Source: Pseudomonas frederiksbergensis (GTDB lineage: Bacteria > Pseudomonadota > Gammaproteobacteria > Pseudomonadales > Pseudomonadaceae). Taken from it: a stretch of 64,000 bases of DNA. Positions 33,541 to 41,060 of the stretch are shown piece after piece; the stretch's first letter is position 1; the number at the start of each line of letters is the position of its first letter. Location of the stretch: the NCBI RefSeq assembly GCF_003732275.1, contig NZ_MOBM01000039.1, positions 613,013-677,012 of the forward strand. The letters run 5' to 3'. Under the pieces are notes generated by a model, which did no database searches, was not told the DNA's origin, and saw only the letters and a program-made list of their open reading frames with translations. Both the position numbers and the translations under genes were made by a program.

Positions 33541-33558
33541 ACTATCATTTGCATTATT
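33541..33558. promoter_or_regulatory. Candidate Fur box of the siderophore locus
   Basis: Read on the minus strand, AATAAT-GCAAAT-GATAGT matches three GATAAT hexamers at 14 of 18 positions. It lies in an AT-rich stretch 64 bp before the synthetase start, as expected for iron-repressed siderophore genes. Confidence 0.6.
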
Positions 33559-33621
33559 TTTTCAAGGAGGTATTCTCTGCGCGCTTTCAGCTAAACAATT
33601 GTCCAGAAGGAGTCGGACCTG

Positions 33622-35544
33622 ATGCGCGCTCACACGCAAAAACAGCAACAATTGCTCGCTCACTGGAGCGAAGCGCTTGGCACTCAGGCTTTCCAGTCCC
33701 ACCGCATCACGCTCGATCATTTGAGCAATGCGCTGGAGCCCGCCGCCCAACGCTGTTTCCAACGCCTGATCCAGGCGCTGTTTCGTGAAGATCTGATCAA
33801 CCCCGACGCCTGCGAATACGACGACTCCAGCCGTTGCTGGCTGCCACTTGGCGATGGCGCGCATCTTTGCTTCGAGCACTTGTCCGGCGGCAGAATGAAC
33901 AGCTGGGACGTACGCGGCAGCATCGTCCTGCACACTCCCGACAGACTGCCCCAAAAAATCCAGTTGCCCAGCGAACTGCTTGCTCATCTCAGCACTCAGC
34001 TCAACCCGCCAGCCTCCCCGCAGGTACTGGAACGTCTGGCCCGGGAGCTGGATGACAGCTTCAGCAACGACACCCTGTGCCTGGCGTTTCACCATGGATG
34101 GACCGAGCGCCTGAGAGAGCAGATCGATACCGAATACGACGACAATCTGCTCGCTTGGCTCAAAACCGGCCCCAGCCACCAGAACCCTACGTCATTGCTC
34201 GAACAGTGGGGCACGCTCGGCCATCCGTGGCACCCGAACTACAAGACCAAACTGGGCTTGAGCGCCGCTCAGGTCATCGCTTTCTCGCCAGAATTCGAAG
34301 CGAGTTTTCCGATCGTCCTGTGCGCCCTGCACCGCCAGTACGCACACGTCGAAGCGCTGGCCGGCACCACCGATTACTGGGACTGGTGGCAAGGTCACTT
34401 CCCTCAGGCCGCCGAGCAATTGCAACGCCATTTGCAGCAGCTGGGCCTGGATGCAAAGGATTACCTCCCGCTTCCGTCTCACCCATGGCAAGCCCATGAA
34501 GAGCTGCCACATTCGTTCGCCAACGAGATCGCCGACAACCTGCTGATTGTCACTGACATCATGGCTTTTACCGGTCACCCGACCATGTCCTTCCGCACGG
34601 TCCTGCCGCAGGCCAGTCGCGTGGCGCCGATGGTCAAACTGCCGGTGGCTCTGCGACTGACCAGCGTGCAGCGCACCGTGTCACCGCGCTCCGCCCGGAT
34701 GGGGCCGCGCATCAGCCAACTGGTATTGGATATTCTCGATCAGGAGCCGCAGATTCAGCGTCTGCTGAACATCGTTCCCGAGCGCATCGGCGTGCACTAC
34801 GCACCACTGCCGGCCGATGACGAGCGCTCCCGGCATGCTGCCGTGCTGTATCGCGACAACCCGCTGACCCTCCTGCAAGAAGGCGAGCTGGCGGTGCCGG
34901 TCGGCAGTCTGTTCGCCGTCAACGAATTCGAACAACCGTTGCTGCGTGATTGGGTAAGGCTGGCTCAGGGCAGTGACGACAGCGAGGCCATGTTGACGTT
35001 CTTCGAGGATTACCTGTCGATTGCCGTACCGAGTCTGCTGGGCATTTACCTGATGTATGGCGTGGCGTTCGAAGCGCATCAGCAAAACAGTTTCATGGTG
35101 ATGGGTGCTGACGGGCAGTTGAATCGGCTGCTATTACGTGATTTCGGCGACGTTCGTATCGATCGCAAAACCCTGCATGCCAAGGGCCTGGATATCCAGC
35201 TGCACGATCCGAAAATGACCCTGTATGACGACTCCGGCTTTGTCCGCGACAAACTCTTGCACACCACCTTCATGTGCCACCTCGGTGAGCTGACTTTGCT
35301 CTGTGCCCGCCACTGGAATGTGTCGGAGAGCATCCTTTGGGAGCGATTGGCATCGCACGTTGCGCAGTGCTTCGAGACCTTGCGCGAGCGCGTTGAACCG
35401 GCACGTTGGGAAAGCGAGCGCCAGGCCTTGCTGGAACAGGATTGGCCCGCCAAATCGTTCATGCGCATGCGCTTGCTCGACAGCCATGCCGACATCGTCG
35501 GACGCCTGAGTAACCCTCTGCGACCCAACACCCATGCTCGCTGA
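33622..35544 (+). CDS. NIS siderophore synthetase (IucA/IucC family)
   Basis: NRPS-independent siderophore synthetase of 640 aa; it adenylates a carboxylate (usually citrate) and joins it to an amine or alcohol. Family motifs: GHPWHPNYK at residues 200-208, HPWQ at 287-290, TMSFRT at 321-326 for ATP/carboxylate binding, a His486-Gln-Gln-Asn segment and RDFGD at 506-510, with an FhuF-like C-terminus. AGGAG lies nine bases before the ATG. It is the only synthetase in the locus and has no hydroxylase, acetylase or decarboxylase beside it, which favours a simple diamine-dicitrate product. It overlaps the MFS gene by 11 bp. Confidence 0.93.
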   Translation: MRAHTQKQQQLLAHWSEALGTQAFQSHRITLDHLSNALEPAAQRCFQRLIQALFREDLINPDACEYDDSSRCWLPLGDGAHLCFEHLSGGRMNSWDVRGSIVLHTPDRLPQKIQLPSELLAHLSTQLNPPASPQVLERLARELDDSFSNDTLCLAFHHGWTERLREQIDTEYDDNLLAWLKTGPSHQNPTSLLEQWGTLGHPWHPNYKTKLGLSAAQVIAFSPEFEASFPIVLCALHRQYAHVEALAGTTDYWDWWQGHFPQAAEQLQRHLQQLGLDAKDYLPLPSHPWQAHEELPHSFANEIADNLLIVTDIMAFTGHPTMSFRTVLPQASRVAPMVKLPVALRLTSVQRTVSPRSARMGPRISQLVLDILDQEPQIQRLLNIVPERIGVHYAPLPADDERSRHAAVLYRDNPLTLLQEGELAVPVGSLFAVNEFEQPLLRDWVRLAQGSDDSEAMLTFFEDYLSIAVPSLLGIYLMYGVAFEAHQQNSFMVMGADGQLNRLLLRDFGDVRIDRKTLHAKGLDIQLHDPKMTLYDDSGFVRDKLLHTTFMCHLGELTLLCARHWNVSESILWERLASHVAQCFETLRERVEPARWESERQALLEQDWPAKSFMRMRLLDSHADIVGRLSNPLRPNTHAR

Positions 35545-36745
35545 CGGTCGCGCCTTGCGACTGCTGATCGTCATCCAGTTTGTCTCCATGGGCGCAATGG
35601 AAATGAGCGGCCCGTTCTGGCCCTTGCAGATCCAGCATCTGCTCGGGCCGGAGGGCGCCGGCTACACCGCGCTGCTATCGGCGCTGGTTTATGCCGGTCC
35701 GATGCTGGCGGCCATGCTCCTGACGCCCATGTGGGGCCGGTTGGGGGATCGCACCGGACACAAACCAATGATTGTTCGGGCGTTGCTGGCACTCGCGCTG
35801 TGCCAAGGGTTGGCGGCCATCACCCTCGACCCGTGGCTGCTGGTGGGTATTCGCGTGATGCAAGGCGCATTGGCCGGTTTTCTCGCTGCCGCGCAAGCCT
35901 ATGCCTTGGCCTGCTGCGACAGTTCCAGACGTGGTCACACCTTGGCGCGCCTGCAATCGGCCACCGCCGTCGGCTCATTGATCGGCCCGGTGCTGGGTGG
36001 CTGGCTGATGGACGTCTCGGGGTTTGCCCTGCTCTGTTATGGCGCGACGGCGATTTGCCTGCTGTGCGCACTGGGGAGTTTTTTCCTGCCGGCCGACAAG
36101 GCTCGGACCTCGAAGAAAAAAGCGGTTGAACCGGTCGCCCTGCCCAAAGGCTGGCTCGGTGGAATCCTGTTGGTGATCGTGTTGATTCAGGCCGCGAAGA
36201 TGATGCCGCAGTCGTTCTACGCGCTGTATGTCGCGAACATTCTGCATGCCCCAAGTTGGCTGATCGGCGCCACCTACGCGGCGAGCGCCGCGACCCTGGC
36301 GATTTCCGCACCGCTGTGGGGACGCCTGTTCGACCGCTGGCAGCCGGCCTACACCTTGCGCGTCATCGAAGGCGTGGCCTGGCTGTGTGCGCTGACGCTG
36401 GCGGCCACGGCATTGGCCAACGAATGGCTGGGGTTTCTCGTCAGTCGACTTGTCTGGGGCATCTGGCAAGGCGCCCTGCTGCCCGTCGCCTATGCACTGA
36501 TCGCCAACACCATTTCCGTAACCCAGCAGGGCTTCGCGCTGGGCCTGGGCAACAGCGCGGCAAAGGCTGGCGCTCTGCTCGGCGTCGTCCTTGGCGGGAT
36601 CGGCATGGGCCTGGTCGGCCTGGCTCACAGTTTCTGGCTGGTGGCACTGACCTACGCCATCGCCGCCATCGGGATCCGCTGGGTGCGCTCGTTCAACGCC
36701 GCGCCTGACCGCTCGACCTTATCGCCCCACACTTATCACAACTAA
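35534..36745 (+). CDS. MFS exporter of the NIS siderophore locus
   Basis: Twelve-helix MFS protein of 403 aa (loop signature MWGRLGDRTGHKPMIV; second half opens LPKGWLGGILLVIVLIQ). Its start lies 11 bp inside the synthetase gene and no separate ribosome site is visible, so translation is coupled to synthetase expression. The position between synthetase and receptor indicates export of the finished siderophore, as for the MFS genes of rhizoferrin-type loci. Ferri-siderophore uptake across the inner membrane is the alternative. Confidence 0.88.
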   Translation: MLADGRALRLLIVIQFVSMGAMEMSGPFWPLQIQHLLGPEGAGYTALLSALVYAGPMLAAMLLTPMWGRLGDRTGHKPMIVRALLALALCQGLAAITLDPWLLVGIRVMQGALAGFLAAAQAYALACCDSSRRGHTLARLQSATAVGSLIGPVLGGWLMDVSGFALLCYGATAICLLCALGSFFLPADKARTSKKKAVEPVALPKGWLGGILLVIVLIQAAKMMPQSFYALYVANILHAPSWLIGATYAASAATLAISAPLWGRLFDRWQPAYTLRVIEGVAWLCALTLAATALANEWLGFLVSRLVWGIWQGALLPVAYALIANTISVTQQGFALGLGNSAAKAGALLGVVLGGIGMGLVGLAHSFWLVALTYAIAAIGIRWVRSFNAAPDRSTLSPHTYHN

Positions 36746-36758
36746 AAAAGACCACGTC

Positions 36759-38870
36759 ATGATCCGAACCAAACTCTCCCTGCTGATCCCGCTGCTCGGT
36801 ACCTTCAGCGCCCAGACCTGGGCCGAGGATACCGAGCAGCAGCCCGGCACCTTGAACATGCAAGCCACCGTCGTATCTGCTACTCGCAGCGAAGCGAGCA
36901 TTGCTTCGATTCCGGGCTCGGTCCAGGTGATCGACGAACAGCAAGTCCGTGAGCAGAGCGGCGCGGGTCGCCGGGTCTCCGACATCCTCGGGCAATTGGT
37001 TCCCGGTCTTGCGCCGTCCAGCGGCGGGATGAGCAACTTCGGTCAGACCCTGCGCGGGCGCAACATGCTGGTGTTGATCGACGGCGTATCGCAGAACGCC
37101 ACGCGCGACAACTACCGCCAGCTCAACAGCATCGCCCCGGCCAGCATCGAACGCATCGAAGTGATTTCCGGCGCCAGCAGCATCTACGGTGCCGGTGCTT
37201 CAGGCGGCATCATCAACATCATCACCAAGCGCAATCAGGGCCAGGACATTGCCTACAGCAGCAAACTGGGCCTGACCAGCGGCAACAACCTCAACCGCAA
37301 AGGCTTCGCCTACGAAGCCTTCCAGAGTGCGACGGGGCGCAAGGATGCCCTTGACTGGTACGTCTCCGCCGATCTGACCCAGCGTAACGATCAGTACGAT
37401 GGCAACGGCAACCGCATCCCTCAGGACACTTCCCAGGGCAGCAACATGGACACCGAAACCTATGACCTGCAAGGTCGTTTCGGTTACGAACTGGATGCCG
37501 ACAAAAAACTCAGCCTGTCGTTGCAGGACTACAAGGACCAGCAAGACACTGGCTACACAAAAGACCCGACAAACCGCCAGCAAGCCGTGGCCGTCAAAGG
37601 GCTGAAACTCGACGACCAACCCTATACCCATAACCAGGCGGTCAACCTCAACTACGCCGACAAGGACTTCTACGGTCAGGGCCTGCAACTGGAAAGCTAC
37701 TGGCGCCGCACCGATGCACTGTTCTTTCCGGACCTGTCGCGAGGCAGGGCCGGGATCTCCGATAACAACAGTGTGCAGGATGTCTACGGACTGCGCGCGG
37801 CCATCGACACGCCGCTGCCGGCGATCGGGAGTGCCACGGGCAATCTGGTCTGGGGCGCCGACTATGATAATGAGCGCTCTCGCCAACGAGGTGATCAATA
37901 CACGCTCAATGGCCTGAACTACACCAAGACCGGCACCACCTACGAGCTGGGCCCGGACATCGAAACCACCACCAAGTCGCTGTTTGGGCAGATGTCCTGG
38001 GACATCGGTGACTGGACCTTGCGTGGCGGTGTGCGCCGCGAATGGATCGAAAGCGATGTCTCCGACAGCATCGCTTATGGTCAGATCGTCCAGACCGGCG
38101 TACGCGCAACGCTGCCCGGTGACACCCTCAAATACGATGCCACGCTGTACAACCTGGGGGCGGTGTACCACCTGAGTGAAAACCAGGACGTCTTCGCCAA
38201 TTACAGCCAGGGGTTTTCGCTGCCGGATATCCAGCGCTTCATGCGTGATGTCAGCAGCACCTTCGACATTCAGAGTCTCAACGCCCAGGCCATCAAGGTC
38301 GACAGTTACGAACTGGGCTGGCGCGGTAACTGGGACCAGTGGCAGGCCGACGTCACCGTGTACGAAAACACCTCGGACGTGACCCAGTTCTACGATGCCA
38401 ATGATCGCGTATTGCGCCTGATCAACCAGAAAGAGCGGGTTCGCGGCATTGAAAACAGCCTGACCTACCGCGCGACCGATCGCTGGTCGGTGGGTGGCAC
38501 TTATGCCTGGGCCAAAGGCGAGACCGAGCAGAACGGCAAATGGATCGATCTGCCGGCTACGCGCATCTCACCGGCCAAGACCACACTGTTCGTCGGCTAC
38601 ACAGAAGACGACTACACCCTGCGCCTGCAAGGCATGCATTTGTCCAGTTACGACGCCGCCGCCAAGGACAACAACGGACGCGAGATCGAAGGCTATACGC
38701 TGGTGGACCTGCTCGGGTCCGTGCAACTGCCGGTCGGTCGTCTTGAAGGCGGCGTGTACAACCTGACCAACCGCACCTACCAGAACCTGTTCACCCAGGC
38801 CAACGCCAGAGCGCCGTACGCCAACGCGGAAGGCCGCACGCTGAGCATGAGCTACTCGGTCGATTGGTAA
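36759..38870 (+). CDS. TonB-dependent ferric-siderophore receptor
   Basis: Outer-membrane receptor of 703 aa. A signal peptide (cleavage after QTWA, residue 22) is followed by a TonB-box-like MQATVVSAT, the plug domain (about 50-160, ending IYGAGASGGIINIITK) and a 22-strand barrel that ends SYSVDW. Overall it resembles IutA/ChtA-type receptors for citrate-hydroxamate siderophores such as aerobactin and schizokinen. It starts 13 bp after the MFS exporter, completing a synthesis-export-uptake operon. No sigma/anti-sigma pair or N-terminal signalling domain is present, so Fur is the likely sole control. Confidence 0.92.
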   Translation: MIRTKLSLLIPLLGTFSAQTWAEDTEQQPGTLNMQATVVSATRSEASIASIPGSVQVIDEQQVREQSGAGRRVSDILGQLVPGLAPSSGGMSNFGQTLRGRNMLVLIDGVSQNATRDNYRQLNSIAPASIERIEVISGASSIYGAGASGGIINIITKRNQGQDIAYSSKLGLTSGNNLNRKGFAYEAFQSATGRKDALDWYVSADLTQRNDQYDGNGNRIPQDTSQGSNMDTETYDLQGRFGYELDADKKLSLSLQDYKDQQDTGYTKDPTNRQQAVAVKGLKLDDQPYTHNQAVNLNYADKDFYGQGLQLESYWRRTDALFFPDLSRGRAGISDNNSVQDVYGLRAAIDTPLPAIGSATGNLVWGADYDNERSRQRGDQYTLNGLNYTKTGTTYELGPDIETTTKSLFGQMSWDIGDWTLRGGVRREWIESDVSDSIAYGQIVQTGVRATLPGDTLKYDATLYNLGAVYHLSENQDVFANYSQGFSLPDIQRFMRDVSSTFDIQSLNAQAIKVDSYELGWRGNWDQWQADVTVYENTSDVTQFYDANDRVLRLINQKERVRGIENSLTYRATDRWSVGGTYAWAKGETEQNGKWIDLPATRISPAKTTLFVGYTEDDYTLRLQGMHLSSYDAAAKDNNGREIEGYTLVDLLGSVQLPVGRLEGGVYNLTNRTYQNLFTQANARAPYANAEGRTLSMSYSVDW

Positions 38871-38878
38871 AAACAGGA

Positions 38879-38941
38879 GCCGACTTGCCGGCGATGCGAT
38901 CTGCCAGGCATTCGTGTCGCGGCAATCGCCGGCAAGTCGGC
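38879..38941. repeat. Inverted repeat downstream of the siderophore operon
   Basis: Seventeen-base arms (38879-38895 and 38925-38941, core GACTTGCCGGCGAT) begin nine bases after the receptor stop. It is a further REP-like palindrome (GCCGGCAAG type) and could end or stabilise the operon transcript. Confidence 0.75.
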
Positions 38942-38942
38942 T

Positions 38943-38972
38943 GCAGGAGCTGCCGAAGGCTGCGATCTTTTG
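38943..38972. repeat. Single REP unit, GTAGGAGCTGCCGAAGG family
   Basis: One arm (GCAGGAGCTGCCGAAGGC onward) with no inverted partner; directly abuts the preceding inverted repeat. Confidence 0.8.
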
Positions 38973-38981
38973 ATCTTTTTC

Positions 38982-39524
38982 TTACAAACCGCGCACATCC
39001 CGGTCTTCAATCGGCCGGCTCTGGCGCAAACGCTTGCCGCCCAACACCACCCAGTCGATCAGTCGGAACAGGCATTCAATGCCGAACGACAGCAGCAACG
39101 CGCCGCTCATGCCCCAGATCATCGCTTCCGGCGTCAGCAGGATCTGATAGCTGTAGCCGTTCCAGGTTTCCTTGCGAATATCCGGGTCGGCGGCCAGGGC
39201 CACTTGCAGGACGCGGATGTACCACGGGCCCTGCATGGCCTGGAATTGCTTGTCGAGGGCCAGTTGACGGGTGAGCAAGGTGCTCAGGCTGTCGGCATCG
39301 CTGCGAAAGATCGGATCTTCGCTGGCACGGTAATGGGCCACGAGCGCCTGCATGTCACCCTTGAAAAACTGATTGGCAGTGCCCTGAAAACCGCTCAAAC
39401 CGGTCTGCGCCTCAATCAGATGCGCCTCGACCCGCTTGGCATAGTCACTGATGAACCCAGGCACCTGGACACCGATCAACAGGCCCGCCGCGAACAACAC
39501 CAGCCGAAGATAACTGAGCAACAT
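38982..39524 (-). CDS. DUF2937-family membrane protein
   Basis: A 180-residue protein with an N-terminal hydrophobic helix (MLLSYLRLVLFAAGLLIGVQ), a charged helical middle (VEAHLIEAQTGLSGFQGTANQFF) and a second hydrophobic segment near residue 145. This is the DUF2937 pattern, found in Pseudomonas and relatives, with no known role. The ATG at 39524 has AAGGA about ten bases upstream. It follows the class II amidotransferase, overlapping no gene but sharing its strand with a 13-bp gap, so the two are probably co-transcribed. Confidence 0.82.
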   Translation of the reverse strand: MLLSYLRLVLFAAGLLIGVQVPGFISDYAKRVEAHLIEAQTGLSGFQGTANQFFKGDMQALVAHYRASEDPIFRSDADSLSTLLTRQLALDKQFQAMQGPWYIRVLQVALAADPDIRKETWNGYSYQILLTPEAMIWGMSGALLLSFGIECLFRLIDWVVLGGKRLRQSRPIEDRDVRGL

Positions 39525-39537
39525 GGGGGAGAGATCC

Positions 39538-40314
39538 TTATTCGGTCTTGCCCTGGCTGACGCATTCACCGCGTCGCCAGAGGCTCCATTGGCCCGGTTC
39601 GTAGCGGGTCCAGGTTTCGTTTTCGGTCAAGGGTTCGGTGGCAATCACCGTGACCACATCGTTGGGCGTGGTTTCGGCCTGAAAGTCGACGATCACATCG
39701 ACATCCTTCAAGCGCGCCGGGCCAAAAGGCGCACGGCGGGTGATCTGCGCCAGTTTGCTCGAGCAGTAGCAGAACAACCAGTCGCCATCACTGAGCAAGC
39801 AGTTGAACACGCCTTTGCTGCGGTACTCGGCGCAGGCGGCCACCAGGTCCGGCAACAGTGCTTCGATCTCTACCGGCTCGGGGAACGCAGCGCGTACCCG
39901 ATTGAGCAAATCGCAAAATGCCGCTTCGCTGTCGGTATCGCCAACGGGGCGGTAAAAACTGGCGGTCGGGTTGAAATCGGCCAACTGGCCGTTATGGGCG
40001 AAACACCAGTTGCGCCCCCACAATTCGCGCACGAACGGGTGGGTGTTGGACAGGCAGACCTTGCCGACGTTGGCCTGGCGAATGTGCCCGATCACCACTT
40101 CGCTTTTGATCGGATAGCGCTGCACCAGGTTTGCCACTTCCGACTCGCTGCTCGCCGCCGGGTCCTGGAACAGCCGCAGGCCACGGCCTTCATAAAAAGC
40201 GATGCCCCAGCCGTCACGGTGCGGCCCGGTGCGGCCACCGCGCTGCATCAGCCCGGTGAAGCTGAACACGATATCGGTCGGGACATTGGCGCTCATGCCC
40301 AATAACTCACACAT
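39538..40314 (-). CDS. Class II glutamine amidotransferase (YafJ type)
   Basis: Ntn-hydrolase of 258 aa. After removal of Met, Cys2 (MCELLGMSANVPTD) becomes the N-terminal nucleophile; RGGRTGPHRDGWGIAFYEG and FAHNGQLADF are the substrate-binding loops of the GATase-II domain. No synthetase domain is fused, as in E. coli YafJ, whose physiological acceptor is unknown. It sits in the run 40844-38982 on the minus strand with two membrane proteins. Confidence 0.9.
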   Translation of the reverse strand: MCELLGMSANVPTDIVFSFTGLMQRGGRTGPHRDGWGIAFYEGRGLRLFQDPAASSESEVANLVQRYPIKSEVVIGHIRQANVGKVCLSNTHPFVRELWGRNWCFAHNGQLADFNPTASFYRPVGDTDSEAAFCDLLNRVRAAFPEPVEIEALLPDLVAACAEYRSKGVFNCLLSDGDWLFCYCSSKLAQITRRAPFGPARLKDVDVIVDFQAETTPNDVVTVIATEPLTENETWTRYEPGQWSLWRRGECVSQGKTE

Positions 40315-40346
40315 GCTCGGACTCTCGATTCAGTACAGGGGCACCG

Positions 40347-40844
40347 TTACAGACGCGGTTCGACCCGCAAACGCTGAGGGTTGCTCGGCACCGGTGGCCG
40401 GCCGTAACGATCATCGCCGGCACCGCCGAAAGGCTGATCATCGTCAGGCTCGTCGGCCCGCGCCGCTGCCTTGGCGGCAGCCGCCTGTTCCTTGCGAGCG
40501 TTGGAGGCGCGCTCGATGGGAAAACGGATCGCCACGAACACCAGGTAAATGCCGAAGGCAATCATGCCGTACATGAACAGATCGGAAATCGCGCGCCAGG
40601 CGTTGTTGCCGACCTTGAACAGCAGATCGAGGGCAGTGATGGCGATGGCCGGAGCGACCTTTTCCTTCACCGGGTCGATGATGGTCGGGCTGAACAGCAA
40701 CACCGCCACCAGCAGCCGCAACGGCTCACGCAGCCAGCGCCACATCCAGCGGGTGATGCGCATCCACACCAACAGGCAGCCTAAAGCGGCAAAGGCGTAG
40801 AGGCCCCAAGCGATCAGATAGTCGTTCTCGGTCATGGTGTCCAT
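40347..40844 (-). CDS. Conserved hypothetical inner-membrane protein
   Basis: A 165-residue protein with three predicted membrane helices (about residues 10-27, 42-58 and 88-106) and a hydrophilic, Ala/Asp-rich tail with basic residues (KEQAAAAKAAARADEPDDDQ). I recognise no domain. A second in-frame ATG lies three codons in (40835); neither has a clear ribosome site. Only 32 bp separate it from the amidotransferase downstream, suggesting one transcript. Confidence 0.7.
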   Translation of the reverse strand: MDTMTENDYLIAWGLYAFAALGCLLVWMRITRWMWRWLREPLRLLVAVLLFSPTIIDPVKEKVAPAIAITALDLLFKVGNNAWRAISDLFMYGMIAFGIYLVFVAIRFPIERASNARKEQAAAAKAAARADEPDDDQPFGGAGDDRYGRPPVPSNPQRLRVEPRL

Positions 40845-40928
40845 GGCAAGGCAGGCAAAGAGGCGCTTATAGTAACGACTTTTCGCACGTCAGGCTTGTC
40901 CCAATACCAGTGAGTTAAGCGCATTCCA

Positions 40929-41018
40929 TGTGGGAGCGGGCTTGCTCGCGAAGAGGGAGTATCACTCGACATTGATGTTGCCTGACACACCGCCTTCGCG
41001 AGCAAGCCCGCTCCCACA
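40929..41018. repeat. REP doublet, GTGGGAGCGGGCTTGCTCGCGA family
   Basis: Arms of about 25 bases at 40929-40953 and 40994-41018, in the divergent space before oligopeptidase B. The arms and spacer are very like the copy at 12751-12840 (spacer words GACAT, TTGCCTGA), so the two are probably recent duplicates. Confidence 0.88.
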
Positions 41019-41060
41019 GGTTGCGAAGCCCCTATTCCGTACATTGTTCGAGAGCCATTC

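Noticed and set aside
33387..33788. ORF bridging the LysR gene and the NIS synthetase
   Set aside because: It overlaps both real genes in another frame, is Arg/Ser-rich and lacks a start signal.
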